64,000 nucleotides of DNA. Source: Bacteroidales bacterium (lineage in GTDB: Bacteria > Bacteroidota > Bacteroidia > Bacteroidales > UBA932). This document shows, piece by piece, positions 29,900 through 38,283 of the stretch; position 1 is the first letter of the stretch; each line of letters opens with the position of its first letter. Position numbers and translations under genes: made by a program. The stretch spans positions 310,001 through 374,000 of the forward strand of contig JAFZOK010000013.1 in NCBI GenBank assembly GCA_017550655.1. The letters are read 5' to 3'. The notes below the pieces were generated by a model. That model was not told the origin of the DNA. It made no database searches and saw only the letters and a program-made list of their open reading frames with translations.

Positions 29900-29928
29900 T
29901 TTATATTACATTTTTGGTAAACAGGGTG

Positions 29929-29973
29929 CAAATGTACAATTTTTTCGTTAAAAAAAAGTATTTCTTAACTTTG
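29929..29973. promoter_or_regulatory. Divergent -7 boxes, secDF and PD40 gene
   Basis: TACATTTG at 29929-29936 on the minus strand lies 29 bp before secDF. TAACTTTG at 29966-29973 on the plus strand lies 5 bp before the ATG of the PD40 gene, giving an almost leaderless mRNA. -33 elements are not clear. Confidence 0.6.
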
Positions 29974-29978
29974 CGAGG

Positions 29979-31997
29979 ATGAAGAAAACCATATCGCTGA
30001 CCATATTGCTGCTTGGTTGCGTGTTTCTCTGCGATAAAACTCCCGCCCAAAACCTGAGCGACGGAGCCCAGAAAAACGAGAGGCGCGCGGACTCCCTATA
30101 CCATAGATACGAGTTCGCACGTGCGCGTGACATTTACGCCCAAATGGCGCAGACCGCCGAGGCTCAGGACAAGAACCGCCTGGAACTCAAGTCTATAGCC
30201 TGCCAGAACGGACAGGCTATGCTGCAGTATGTATCTTCCCCTACCATCGTGACCCGCAAGGTCCAGGAGAAAAAGGACTTCTACCTCTATTATCCGAAAA
30301 TCAGCAGCGTGGGACATTTCATCCACGCTCCGCAGGGGCTTCCTTCCACAAGCGACACCCTCTATCTTCCGGACGACAAGAACACGCTTTACTATAGTAC
30401 AAAGACCAACAGCGGAGATTGGGACATATTCATCACCCGCAAGCAGGAAGACGGCAGCTGGAGCGCCCCGGAGGCTTTGGGAAACACCGTCAACAGCAAG
30501 GGCAACGAGATCTTCCCGTTCCTTTCCCCGGACGGAAAGCGGCTCTACTTCTCCTCCAACGGCCATTACGGAGCTGGCGGATATGATCTCTACGTGAGCG
30601 TCTGGGACGAGGCTGAGCAGAAATGGGGCCTTGCCCAGAATATGGGCTTCCCTTATTCATCGCCGAGCGACGACCTGTTCTTCTATATAACTCCAGACGG
30701 AAAGTACGCCGCCTTCTCTTCCACCCGATCCCTGGACGACCCGGCCTCCAGGCTCTACAGCCCCACCAGAATCCTCAGCTACGTGGTGGACTACGAAGAA
30801 GAGCCCGTAAAGCATCGGGCAACTCCTGAAGAAGCCTATGAGCTTTCCCGCCTCAGAAGCGGAACCGTAATGACGCAGCAACAGAGAGATTCCATCAATA
30901 ACGCTGCTGTTGCCAAAGCCCTGGAAGGCGTAGAGCGCAAGAGCGGCCTTGCGGAAATGGACTCATCCGCCCGCAAGACAACGGAACGCTACACCGCCGC
31001 TACCCAGAAATACCGCACTCTCAAATCCCAGCAGGAAAAACTTCAGGAAAGCCAGGCGGCCTATAGAATCCTCTATACCAGCCTCGGCGACAGGCTTATG
31101 GGAGAGTTGGAAGAAGAGGATGCCGCCCTCAAGCGGGATTCCCTTGAGATGGTTAAAGACCGCATTGCCCAGTCGGAGACGGCAATGTACACCGTCAGCC
31201 AGCAACTCCGCGAGGTGGAAAGGGAAATACGCGCTATTGAAGACGTGTTTATGTCCACCGGAGTGGTTGTCCCGTCCAGCAACGCGTTCAAGACGGCAGA
31301 CCAGCTGAAGGCCGAAACGGAAACCGGAGTGGCCCAGGAAGAAGAGGAGAACATTGCAAACCTGCTTTCCACAAAATCCAGGATAGACAGCGCGGAAGAC
31401 TTCAGGGTAGAAAGAATCCGCCCGGAGGTTGACCTCACCTTCAGAATCCAGAAAAAGGGAGCGCTCATAGACCTGGAAGACTTCCCGGAGGGCTTGATCT
31501 ACCAGATACGCTTCCTCTTCTCCGCCAAAAAGCAGACGGAGGCTTCTTTCAAGGGCCTCTCCCCTGTATTTGAAAGAGAAAGCGGCGGAAGATATTCCTA
31601 CTGCGCCGGAGCCTTCCCTAAATATTCGGACGCCTACCGCCAGCTTTCCAAGGTCAAGAAGGCCGGCTTTGCCTCAGCCACCATCATAGCCTTTGAAAAC
31701 GGAACCGCCATTCCTCTGGAGGTGGCCAGAAAGAAAGAGGTCCAAGCCCAGAAAACCGCCGCCCAAAAAGGGAAAAAGGGAACTTTCAATGTGGTGATTT
31801 CCAGCACTGAATCCAGCCTGGAAACTCCTCTTATGAAACTCGTCCAGGCCTCAGGCAAAGACATTGCCAAAACATCTTCCGCAGGAAACTTCAAGTTCAT
31901 CTGCGGCCCGTTCTCCTCTGAAAAGGAGGCGGAAGACCTCGCCTCCAAGATCAAAGCCGCTTCAGACAAAAAAGTATCGGTTGAAGCCGTTAATTAA
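29979..31997 (+). CDS. Exported PD40-repeat protein with coiled coil and SPOR-like tail
   Basis: This 672-residue protein starts with a signal peptide (MKKTISLTILLLGCVFLC, cleavage probably after PAQ). Beta-propeller PD40 repeats follow at about 125-260; two clear blades are IFPFLSPDGKRLYFSSNG and FFYITPDGKYAAFSS. A long Glu/Arg-rich helical part (about 290-460) is predicted as coiled coil by composition. The C-terminal 190 residues contain two SPOR-like units, each with a YSYCAGAF or FKFICGPF strand. It is probably periplasmic and bound to peptidoglycan or the envelope. No enzyme motif is seen, and the neighbours (secDF, tRNA-Ser) do not help. Confidence 0.75.
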   Translation: MKKTISLTILLLGCVFLCDKTPAQNLSDGAQKNERRADSLYHRYEFARARDIYAQMAQTAEAQDKNRLELKSIACQNGQAMLQYVSSPTIVTRKVQEKKDFYLYYPKISSVGHFIHAPQGLPSTSDTLYLPDDKNTLYYSTKTNSGDWDIFITRKQEDGSWSAPEALGNTVNSKGNEIFPFLSPDGKRLYFSSNGHYGAGGYDLYVSVWDEAEQKWGLAQNMGFPYSSPSDDLFFYITPDGKYAAFSSTRSLDDPASRLYSPTRILSYVVDYEEEPVKHRATPEEAYELSRLRSGTVMTQQQRDSINNAAVAKALEGVERKSGLAEMDSSARKTTERYTAATQKYRTLKSQQEKLQESQAAYRILYTSLGDRLMGELEEEDAALKRDSLEMVKDRIAQSETAMYTVSQQLREVEREIRAIEDVFMSTGVVVPSSNAFKTADQLKAETETGVAQEEEENIANLLSTKSRIDSAEDFRVERIRPEVDLTFRIQKKGALIDLEDFPEGLIYQIRFLFSAKKQTEASFKGLSPVFERESGGRYSYCAGAFPKYSDAYRQLSKVKKAGFASATIIAFENGTAIPLEVARKKEVQAQKTAAQKGKKGTFNVVISSTESSLETPLMKLVQASGKDIAKTSSAGNFKFICGPFSSEKEAEDLASKIKAASDKKVSVEAVN

Positions 31998-32005
31998 AAA
32001 AATGT

Positions 32006-32013
32006 TATATTTG
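32006..32013 (+). promoter_or_regulatory. -7 box of tRNA-Ser
   Basis: TATATTTG, 26 bp upstream of the mature tRNA 5' end and only 8 bp after the preceding stop codon. Confidence 0.6.
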
Positions 32014-32039
32014 CAGTCCATTTGACCCACACATACCAC

Positions 32040-32128
32040 GGTGAGGTGGGAGAGTGGCTGAATCCAGCAGTTTGCTAAACTGCCGAACCGGTTTAACGGT
32101 TCCGCGAGTTCGAATCTCGCCCTCACCG
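32040..32128 (+). tRNA. tRNA-Ser (anticodon GCT)
   Basis: An 89-nt tRNA with acceptor stem GGTGAGG/CCTCACC, a long variable arm (GAACCGGTTTAACGGTTC) typical of class II tRNAs, and a GTTCGAATC T-loop. The anticodon GCT at 32074-32076 reads AGC/AGU. The CCA end is not encoded (GCA follows), as is common in Bacteroidota. Confidence 0.96.
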
Positions 32129-32132
32129 CATT

Positions 32133-32166
32133 AAAATGACTTACAGATACCTGTAGGTCATTTTTT
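32133..32166 (+). terminator. Terminator after tRNA-Ser
   Basis: The stem AAAATGACTTACAG / CTGTAGGTCATTTT with a 3-4 nt loop is followed by a T run. It starts 5 bp after the tRNA. Confidence 0.8.
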
Positions 32167-32240
32167 GTTGATTTTGGTTGCACCAAAAATGCACCAGAGG
32201 CTGTGTTTAGTGTAAATGGCTGGAAGTAAACCGAAATCAC

Positions 32241-32626
32241 TTACGTCTCTGTCAGTAAAAATGCCATATACATCGGCATTGTCAGCAATTGTCCGCTCCT
32301 TCCAATATTGTAATCACCCAGTTTTAAGGCACTAGTGACGTGATATTTCTCGGGATGTTTAAGCACGGTTTTCATCGACTTGGCATTGCAGCCGTGATAC
32401 GCATGATGATAGCATCAACCTCCAGATTTGGGGTGAAAAATTTCTTATAGTCAGGATGCTCCCTAAAATCCAGATATACAACATGCTTGAAATGTCTGCG
32501 GGCGAAATCCACCACGCTGCTGGTCTTGCCGCACTGGCGCACTCCCTTTACAACCAAAGGCTTGTGAGAGGGGTTATCCAACCAGGTCTGGAGTATATCT
32601 TCAATCCTTCGCTTATACATATTCAC
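32241..32626 (-). pseudogene. ATPase (AAA + DUF4143 type) reduced to its two ends
   Basis: The first 84 codons encode the normal start of an ATP-binding protein of the AAA/DUF4143 family, including the Walker A motif GVRQCGKTSS, and end in a frame-shifted PSR-stop. From the junction near 32382 the other frame reads KSMKTVLKHPEKYHV, then KLGDYNIGRSGQ and MYMAFLL to a stop at 32241-32243. That is what the very C terminus of the same family looks like. A normal member has about 400 residues, so roughly 270 central codons are missing by an internal deletion. The remnant lies in an AT-rich stretch between tRNA-Ser and the surface-protein genes. Confidence 0.75.
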
Positions 32627-32722
32627 ACATTTTTATGCCGACTTTTGTGCGAAAACACAATTATCAAATTATACAAATCCTATAATACAAATTCTATAAT
32701 TGCATTCCGCTTGGGGCGGCAC

Positions 32723-32754
32723 AAAAAGAGAGGCCGGCTGTCAAAGCCGGTCTC
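32723..32754 (-). terminator. Terminator of the adhesin operon
   Basis: On the minus strand GAGACCGGC / GCCGGCCTCTC forms a stem closed by a short loop and followed by TTTTT, 36 bp after the stop codon of the fimbrillin-like lipoprotein gene. Confidence 0.85.
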
Positions 32755-32790
32755 CCATTGTTTAACTTTCTGCAGAACGCCTCTGGCTTT

Positions 32791-33741
32791 TTACCAGGCC
32801 TCGGAGGCTTCTGTGGTGCTGATTTTTGCTTCCAGACGGTTTGTCAGAGTGGCGTTCTTTACGCTCAGGAATGTGCCGTTGGGCTTATACTGGGCCGGAA
32901 TGGTCTTGGTCCCCTTGTAAGTAACACCATCATTGTCCACAACGGTAAAGGTAAACACCTCCTCGTTGGTCTGGTCTCCGTTCCTAAGAGCCACAAAGAA
33001 CGGATCGGTTGTGGCTGTTCCTAACTTGACGGAAACAGGACCTTCCGTTACCGTAGCCCCTGTCACGTCCTGACTTTGCACCAGATGGCCGTTTGCACTA
33101 GTTATTGTCACCGATTTGGTGGTTATTGGAGTCTTGGTGCTTGGGTCTGTCTGGTACCTGAAGCTCAGGCGATAGACGCTCTGCTGGTTGGCAAAGGTGG
33201 CCGTTTCCGTGGCAATCGCCCCCTTGCCGTCACCGTCAGTGTCTGCGGATATCACCAGAACCTCGGCGGCCATAGTGTAGTGGTACTTGGCCTCTATAGA
33301 TTCTGATGCGTCGTCGGAGAGAAGGAGTTTCCCGACCTGGCCGTTATAACTCCACTCGTCTCTCGGGGTAAGGAATGTCAGCTTTGTTGTGCCGGCCGTT
33401 ATTCCGCTGGTTGTAATCGTGCCGGACAACAGGGCATTGTGGGCATCAGCTCCGTCCGGGGTGGCGGTCAGTGTGCCGATGCACTCCGAGCCAAGATAGA
33501 CTTTCACCTTCTCATTGGCCTTCCATATAGACTTCAGGGTTGTAGTGGTTGCCTCGTCGCCCTCGATATCAAGGCCCTTGGTCTTCGGGTTGTCTGTCTT
33601 GACGGCACGGACGGTAATCGCCCATGTCTTGGTGTCAACCTGTTCTTCCGGGTCATCTGAGACGGGAGCCTCTGCCCTCTCGCAGCTTGTCCAGACCATT
33701 GCGCCCAGAAGGGCCGCTATAAGCAATATATTCTTTTTCAT
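32791..33741 (-). CDS. Fimbrillin-like lipoprotein
   Basis: This 316-residue protein has a lipoprotein signal peptide with the lipobox VWTSC (Cys20), followed by an acidic linker (SDDPEEQ), as in surface-exposed Bacteroidota lipoproteins. The body resembles the N-terminal domain of the two BspA-like proteins nearby: NEKVKVYLGSE, then GTLTATPDGADAHNALLSG, matched there by NDEVSVYKGE, GTLRAT and FDATLTGQL. This is the fimbrillin (Mfa/FimA-like) beta-sandwich pattern. It follows the large adhesin gene by 15 bp and ends the operon. It may be an anchor or accessory subunit for the adhesin, which is inference. Confidence 0.72.
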   Translation of the reverse strand: MKKNILLIAALLGAMVWTSCERAEAPVSDDPEEQVDTKTWAITVRAVKTDNPKTKGLDIEGDEATTTTLKSIWKANEKVKVYLGSECIGTLTATPDGADAHNALLSGTITTSGITAGTTKLTFLTPRDEWSYNGQVGKLLLSDDASESIEAKYHYTMAAEVLVISADTDGDGKGAIATETATFANQQSVYRLSFRYQTDPSTKTPITTKSVTITSANGHLVQSQDVTGATVTEGPVSVKLGTATTDPFFVALRNGDQTNEEVFTFTVVDNDGVTYKGTKTIPAQYKPNGTFLSVKNATLTNRLEAKISTTEASEAW

Positions 33742-33756
33742 AATCTTCTACTACTT

Positions 33757-36700
33757 TTATTCTGCAACATAATAGGCCCTTCCGGCAGGAATTGTGCTGC
33801 CCGTAAACTTGACAAAATCCATAACGCCGCCGCCGTTGACGCCAAGCACATAGACATTTCCGTCGGGCTTGGCTATAGAGGTATCGGAGCCTCTCAGAAT
33901 ATTTCCCGGGCGGGCAGTTATTCCGCCGGCGTCAGCCGTTGTAAGGGTTAACTTGCCGCCGGTCAGGGCAGAACCGTCGGCAACAATAATAACGGCTGTT
34001 CCGTGAGGAATTAAATTGCTGTCTTCGCCGATTCTGTAAAAGACCGCAGTGCCGTTAACCAATCCTGCAGTATAGGCCAGGGCCCCTTCAGGAAGCTGAT
34101 AGTCTGTTGTTCCGTCGTAGAGAGAAACCACATATTTAACATCTCCCATTACGGTTGCCTCGTGAGCGGTAAGGTCTAGAGACCCTTCTACTCCAACCGT
34201 AACATCATTTGCCGGCATTGTAAAGCTCCAGGTACCATCCCCGTTATCTGTAGCCGGAGTTGCAGAACCGCCCTCCGGAGTATAACTGACGCCACTAAGA
34301 GTAGCGCCTGGAGAGGCTGATACCGTTATTGCTGCATCCTCTCCATAGTAGTCTATTCCATCGTAGCTGGCTGATGCCGTTCCGCTTACAATATAGTTAG
34401 AGCCCGCATGAACTATAAAGACATCGCTGACAGGATCGCTGTCTCCGCATTTGACGGAGCGGTAATGGTTATTCGACAGCTTTAGATTGCCGTTATTGTT
34501 TTGTTGTGCTCCAAATAAAACATTGGTTCCGTTGGTTGTCGTGTTAATGGCAAATCCGTAGGAAGAGGCCGAATTGGATACAACGCCTATCAAAGAGCCG
34601 ATATACGCCCCGTTGCTGGCGGTACCGCTAACCGAACAACCGGAGGCTACGTTTCTGTTTACCCCGTTTGAGGCGGAAGCACTAGTTTCGCAAAAGCCTA
34701 CAATACCTCCTATATATAATCTCTTGGAACTGGTGCCATTAACGGAGCAGTTCTCGGCAATGCAATCGCTTACACTGCCGACGTATAAATAGCCGACGAC
34801 AGCTCCAACATACATGTTATAACCAGTGTATGTGTTTTCGCCTCCTGTGATGGTACAGCCTGTAGCAACACAACCAGAGACCTCAGCTTCACAACGGCCA
34901 ACTATAGCGCCAACGTATCGTTTTCCGTTGATAGTGGCATTGCTCATAACGACATTTTTCACATAGCCATTTTTGATTTCCCGGAAAAGGCCGGAGTCTA
35001 TCAAATCCGTAGTTCCATTGACAACAACATTGCTGACACAATAACCCTTGCCGTCGAAATAGCCGTAAAATGCGGTGGCATCGGAACCTATACCGCGGAA
35101 TGGACTTATGGTACTCATATCAATATCCGCCCCCAGCTCAAAGTATGTACCGCTAAACGTGTAGCCATTGTTGACAAAATCGGCTAACATATCAAGTTCG
35201 TCTGCGGTAGTTATTATGTAAGGATTATCCTGGCTGCCGTCTCCAGACCAATCGAGCTTCGGAGTCCAGGTGGCGGTATATGAGCGGTTCCCGGTAGAGC
35301 CTTGCGGAATGGTGACTGTAATTGTTGGGGTTGAAAGATCGGTGCCCGTCCATCCGGCAAAATCGAAGTGTTCCCGGGTTGGATTGATAAGGGTAATCTC
35401 GTCGCTTTTGTTGGAGTACTTGGTTGGATTTGCGCAGGCAACACTTCCATCATTAAGCTTATAACTGATGGAATAGCTTTCATCTACGGTTACGCCACTG
35501 AAAGTCTTGGATACATCGCCATCAAAAGGGTAGTTCATCAAGTCTTTTATTTCGGGGCTGGCTGAAGAGCCCTTTAATTCGAGACTGTTGACGGTGAGCT
35601 CGGTGCCGGCATCCGCGGTTATGGTGCCGTAAAAGGTAATTACATTGGCGCCGCTGCAGAAGTATTTGTTATATTCCCCTTGCGATCTCATTTCCCCCCA
35701 AGAGGTGTGGAGAACGTAATCGGTTTCTTCGCTCATTGTAACAGGCTCGCTGAAGGGTATGCTTATAGCAAATCTATTTCCCTTGACATGGAGTCCGGGA
35801 GAGACGGCCATACTGCTTTTGAGGGCAGTCGGAGGTGTCTCGTCTACCAAAGCCCAGCGGACAAAGAGGTTTTTATATCCATAGGTGTCATCTCCACTAC
35901 CGGCACAATCAAAACGGACGGTAAGGGCGCTTATATCAGGGTCAAGAAGAAAGGCGTTGTTCATCCTCGTGGAGTCTCCCCGATAACTCTCGGAACGGAA
36001 TCTCTGTTTCCAAAGGTAGCTATATTCTTTATGTATAACATCTGTCAGCCAGAAAGCTGAATCATTAACATCTGAGTCGTCGTTGGTTATATCGGAACTA
36101 TGCGGAAAAATCCACATTCCATAACCACTATAAGCTCCGCTGCCCTTTTTCAGCTCGAAGCAGGCCTTGTAAATGGAATTTACCGGGATGTTGACAGTTC
36201 CGTCAGGATCAGGGCCCTCATCGTAGGCGGTATTGCTGTCGCCTATAAGAATCTGCACATAGCCATAACCGTCATCCTTCTCTTTCTCGGTAAAGACAAC
36301 ACTGGCGTATAGTTTGTTTCCTATAAGCTTGTGCCACTCGCCAGAGCCACCGGCCCTATTCACCGCAAACAGATAACCCGGGGTAACTGTAGCAGGATAA
36401 TTATTATAATCATAGCTATCATCTATCAGCACATAGCCATCAAAAGCATCTCCATTCGAATGTACGCCCTCGGTTGGAGTGAATTTGGCATCATAATATT
36501 TCAGACCAGGGTTTGAAACTTTATGATTATAAAAAAAAGTAAGAAGCCGGCAGTCTTCGTTTATCCAGCTTTGATATCCGTTAAGGTAGTAATCATTGTT
36601 TGAAGTGCCACCGGAAGATCTGGTTCTTCTTTTGCTGGCCAGAATAGTTCCAGCTTGGTCAGTCACCTCAAAGTCATAGTAGAATGAGGTTCTTCCAGAA

Positions 36701-37008
36701 TACCTGTATCGCAGAGGAAGGTTGGCAAAACTTGTTTCCGGAACAGTAACCTCTTTAGAATCCTCACCCGCATTAAATATAAGTCTTCCGTTCTTGCCGG
36801 TAAAGTGTACACCCGCCAGAGCCGAACCGCTTACCGTTCGGTATTTTACAACTTCCCTGCTTGTGGTATTAGTGCGGGTTACAACAAACTTATTACCGGA
36901 AATATAGTCCACGGACCAGCCGTCCGCCCAGGCGCTTTGCCCGGCCAACACTGCAATAATCGCCATAATAGCGGCGACAGTGGATTTGAATTGTCTTGAA
37001 TGTCTCAT
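33757..37008 (-). CDS. Large secreted adhesin with InlB-type and GLUG repeats
   Basis: This 1083-residue protein has a signal peptide (cleavage probably after QSAWA, near residue 28). A Calx-beta-like strand region follows (LAGVHFTGKNGRLIFNAGE, about 62-95), then a long beta-rich part. Residues about 505-580 form an InlB B-repeat (LNDGSVACANP, then HFDFAGWTG and SYTATW). From about 590 to 840 come GLUG-type repeats with alternating VGAIVGRCE, VGAVVGYL and IGGIVGFCE units. The last third is Thr/Gly-rich and has no sorting domain that I recognise. Such proteins are usually surface or secreted adhesins. It lies between a 45-residue peptide gene (8 bp upstream) and the lipoprotein gene (15 bp downstream). 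Confidence 0.8.
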   Translation of the reverse strand: MRHSRQFKSTVAAIMAIIAVLAGQSAWADGWSVDYISGNKFVVTRTNTTSREVVKYRTVSGSALAGVHFTGKNGRLIFNAGEDSKEVTVPETSFANLPLRYRYSGRTSFYYDFEVTDQAGTILASKRRTRSSGGTSNNDYYLNGYQSWINEDCRLLTFFYNHKVSNPGLKYYDAKFTPTEGVHSNGDAFDGYVLIDDSYDYNNYPATVTPGYLFAVNRAGGSGEWHKLIGNKLYASVVFTEKEKDDGYGYVQILIGDSNTAYDEGPDPDGTVNIPVNSIYKACFELKKGSGAYSGYGMWIFPHSSDITNDDSDVNDSAFWLTDVIHKEYSYLWKQRFRSESYRGDSTRMNNAFLLDPDISALTVRFDCAGSGDDTYGYKNLFVRWALVDETPPTALKSSMAVSPGLHVKGNRFAISIPFSEPVTMSEETDYVLHTSWGEMRSQGEYNKYFCSGANVITFYGTITADAGTELTVNSLELKGSSASPEIKDLMNYPFDGDVSKTFSGVTVDESYSISYKLNDGSVACANPTKYSNKSDEITLINPTREHFDFAGWTGTDLSTPTITVTIPQGSTGNRSYTATWTPKLDWSGDGSQDNPYIITTADELDMLADFVNNGYTFSGTYFELGADIDMSTISPFRGIGSDATAFYGYFDGKGYCVSNVVVNGTTDLIDSGLFREIKNGYVKNVVMSNATINGKRYVGAIVGRCEAEVSGCVATGCTITGGENTYTGYNMYVGAVVGYLYVGSVSDCIAENCSVNGTSSKRLYIGGIVGFCETSASASNGVNRNVASGCSVSGTASNGAYIGSLIGVVSNSASSYGFAINTTTNGTNVLFGAQQNNNGNLKLSNNHYRSVKCGDSDPVSDVFIVHAGSNYIVSGTASASYDGIDYYGEDAAITVSASPGATLSGVSYTPEGGSATPATDNGDGTWSFTMPANDVTVGVEGSLDLTAHEATVMGDVKYVVSLYDGTTDYQLPEGALAYTAGLVNGTAVFYRIGEDSNLIPHGTAVIIVADGSALTGGKLTLTTADAGGITARPGNILRGSDTSIAKPDGNVYVLGVNGGGVMDFVKFTGSTIPAGRAYYVAE

Positions 37009-37016
37009 ACCCCCCC

Positions 37017-37154
37017 CTAATCGTTTTCATCCAGAATTCCGGAATTGTAATCTTGCGTTCCGCCTGTTGGCGATTCACAGACAAACCCTTCAAATTTTAT
37101 CTCTAAGACCTTTATTCTAGGAGAATCATACTGTTTTTTCAGATTTAATTTCAT
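37017..37154 (-). CDS. 45-residue acidic peptide, adhesin-linked family
   Basis: This peptide ends 8 bp before the adhesin start. It reads K-K-x-Y-x-x-P-R-I-K-V-L near the N terminus, then EG (residues 22-23) and an acidic end (LDEND). The pattern Y-x-x-P-x-I-x-V-L-x5-EG and the acidic end are shared with the two peptides at 41.2 and 43.8 kb. It has no signal peptide, membrane segment or known domain. I start at the internal ATG at 37152-37154, because the 23 codons upstream lie over the promoter. Function unknown: a leader, chaperone, regulator or precursor peptide are all possible. Confidence 0.65.
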   Translation of the reverse strand: MKLNLKKQYDSPRIKVLEIKFEGFVCESPTGGTQDYNSGILDEND

Positions 37155-37195
37155 TGGCTGAAAGTTATTTTGATTACTATTTTTCAATGTGACTG

Positions 37196-37203
37196 TAAAT
37201 TTA
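37196..37203 (-). promoter_or_regulatory. -7 box of the adhesin operon
   Basis: TAAATTTA on the minus strand, one base off TAnnTTTG, 41 bp upstream of the peptide ATG. It lies 21 bp from the repeat array at 37225-37266, the same arrangement as at 44 kb. Confidence 0.5.
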
Positions 37204-37224
37204 AGAATTTCATTCTTAAACACA

Positions 37225-37266
37225 TGTCATCGCTGAGTAAACACCGTGTCAACGCAGCGTCAAAAA
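37225..37266. promoter_or_regulatory. Direct-repeat array, probable activator site (adhesin operon)
   Basis: Two imperfect units begin TGTCAT at 37225 and TGTCAA at 37247, a 22-bp step. The second unit, TGTCAACGCAGCGTCAAAA, has two internal half-sites (TGTCAA, CGTCAA) 11 bp apart, about one helical turn. The same units, also with a 22-bp first step, occur at 44100-44161. The array would cover the -33 region of the promoter, as activator sites often do. Confidence 0.6.
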
Positions 37267-37347
37267 TCCCCATTTACCCCCCACAACTTGCCATCTTCGT
37301 ATAGAAAACCAAGAAAAACTTTATTATCCGTACGAAAAACAAGGAAT

Positions 37348-37375
37348 CGTTTTACCGTCTCGCTACAAAAGTAAT
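37348..37375. repeat. 28-bp direct repeat, copy 1
   Basis: It begins CGTTTTACCGTCTCGCT and matches 38223-38250 at 26 of 28 bases. The two copies border the AT-rich XRE-type gene. Read on the minus strand, each copy contains a -7-like box (TACTTTTG here, TACCTTTG in copy 2). Confidence 0.7.
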
Positions 37376-37385
37376 TTAATTTTAT

Positions 37386-37393
37386 TACCTTTG
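37386..37393 (+). promoter_or_regulatory. -7 box of the XRE-type gene
   Basis: TACCTTTG, 17 bp upstream of the ATG. It lies back to back with the minus-strand box in the 28-bp repeat. Confidence 0.65.
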
Positions 37394-37410
37394 CAAAAAA
37401 ATATTACGCT

Positions 37411-38118
37411 ATGAGCCAGATATATTTCGAAGCAAAAGGAGAGGCGCTGTTAAAACAGATTGGAATGAGCAAAAGTGAGTTTGCTCGGCGAATGGGTATT
37501 CGTAAACAAAACGTTAAAGCATTGTTTAAAACCAAAAACTTGGAAACCATACATAAGGCCGCAGGTGTACTTGAAGTTCCTTTTACCTTACTGGTAGGAT
37601 ACGCTGAAGAACCGGATTTAAGTGAAACTCCTCCAACATCTCTTGAAGAATACAAAAAGATTGTTGAATATTACGTTATTACGGAAAATGATATCCCAAC
37701 GGGAGACTCTAACGAAGACCGGAGGCGGAGGCATAAGATTATCTTATCTTTTTACCATAATTGGAAGAGACAGAATCCTGAAGCAAAAAAATATAACTTA
37801 AATCTTAAAGATGACATTAATATCCGATACGTTTCTGTGGAAGAGACTGCGGGACAAGCATCATTTACTTATTTGTCAACACTTGCCGTTCTTCAACTAG
37901 ACGCGATTCTTACAAATGCGGTATTGATTGGAACAACTCCAGCAAATGATAAGAAAAAAAATCAAAAGGGATTTATAAGTATGTTGCGAATGTCATACAA
38001 CTGTCCTGGAATTGGATTGGTTAAAATGATGGTTGGGGTCAAGCAACGAGACAAGTCTAAAGTACAATATTGTATAACAGCCATAGACGCTGGTAAAACA
38101 AAACAGGAGGCCGAATAA
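37411..38118 (+). CDS. XRE-type helix-turn-helix protein
   Basis: This 235-residue protein has an N-terminal helix-turn-helix (about 14-50; GMSKSEFARRMGIRKQNVKA) of the XRE/Cro kind. The C-terminal part (about 85-225) has no domain I recognise; it contains a KKKNQKGF stretch and a hydrophobic TYLSTLAVLQLDA segment. The gene is clearly richer in A+T than its neighbours and is bordered by a 28-bp direct repeat, which suggests separate acquisition. It is divergent from the adhesin operon and could repress it or itself; neither is shown by sequence. Confidence 0.75.
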   Translation: MSQIYFEAKGEALLKQIGMSKSEFARRMGIRKQNVKALFKTKNLETIHKAAGVLEVPFTLLVGYAEEPDLSETPPTSLEEYKKIVEYYVITENDIPTGDSNEDRRRRHKIILSFYHNWKRQNPEAKKYNLNLKDDINIRYVSVEETAGQASFTYLSTLAVLQLDAILTNAVLIGTTPANDKKKNQKGFISMLRMSYNCPGIGLVKMMVGVKQRDKSKVQYCITAIDAGKTKQEAE

Positions 38119-38130
38119 CGACCTCCTGTT
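38102..38130. terminator. Bidirectional terminator, XRE-type gene and BspA operon
   Basis: The stem AACAGGAGG / CCTCCTGTT encloses the stop codon of the XRE-type gene. On the minus strand it is followed by a T-rich run, so it can also end the BspA operon, whose last stop is at 38284. The rest of the 38119-38283 gap holds only repeat copy 2. Confidence 0.7.
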
Positions 38131-38222
38131 CATTTTGCCCCAAGACTACGTGGCGGATTTACTTCAAAAGCGAGGATTAAGCTGGCGGGGACTTTTGCGC
38201 TACCCTTTGTCCGTCCGTATCA

Positions 38223-38250
38223 CGTTTTACCGTCTCGCTGCAAAGGTAAT
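38223..38250. repeat. 28-bp direct repeat, copy 2
   Basis: It matches 37348-37375 with two differences (A to G twice) and lies 105 bp beyond the XRE-type gene, just after the end of the BspA operon. Confidence 0.7.
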
Positions 38251-38283
38251 GACTTTTTTCTTTCTGCAAAACTATTCAAAAAG

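Noticed and set aside
31962-32240. Minus-strand open frame across tRNA-Ser
   Set aside because: It covers the tRNA and the end of the PD40 gene in antisense; no protein family resemblance.
32040-32626. Integrated element using tRNA-Ser as attachment site
   Set aside because: No integrase and no repeated tRNA 3' end was found; only a broken ATPase gene and AT-rich sequence follow.
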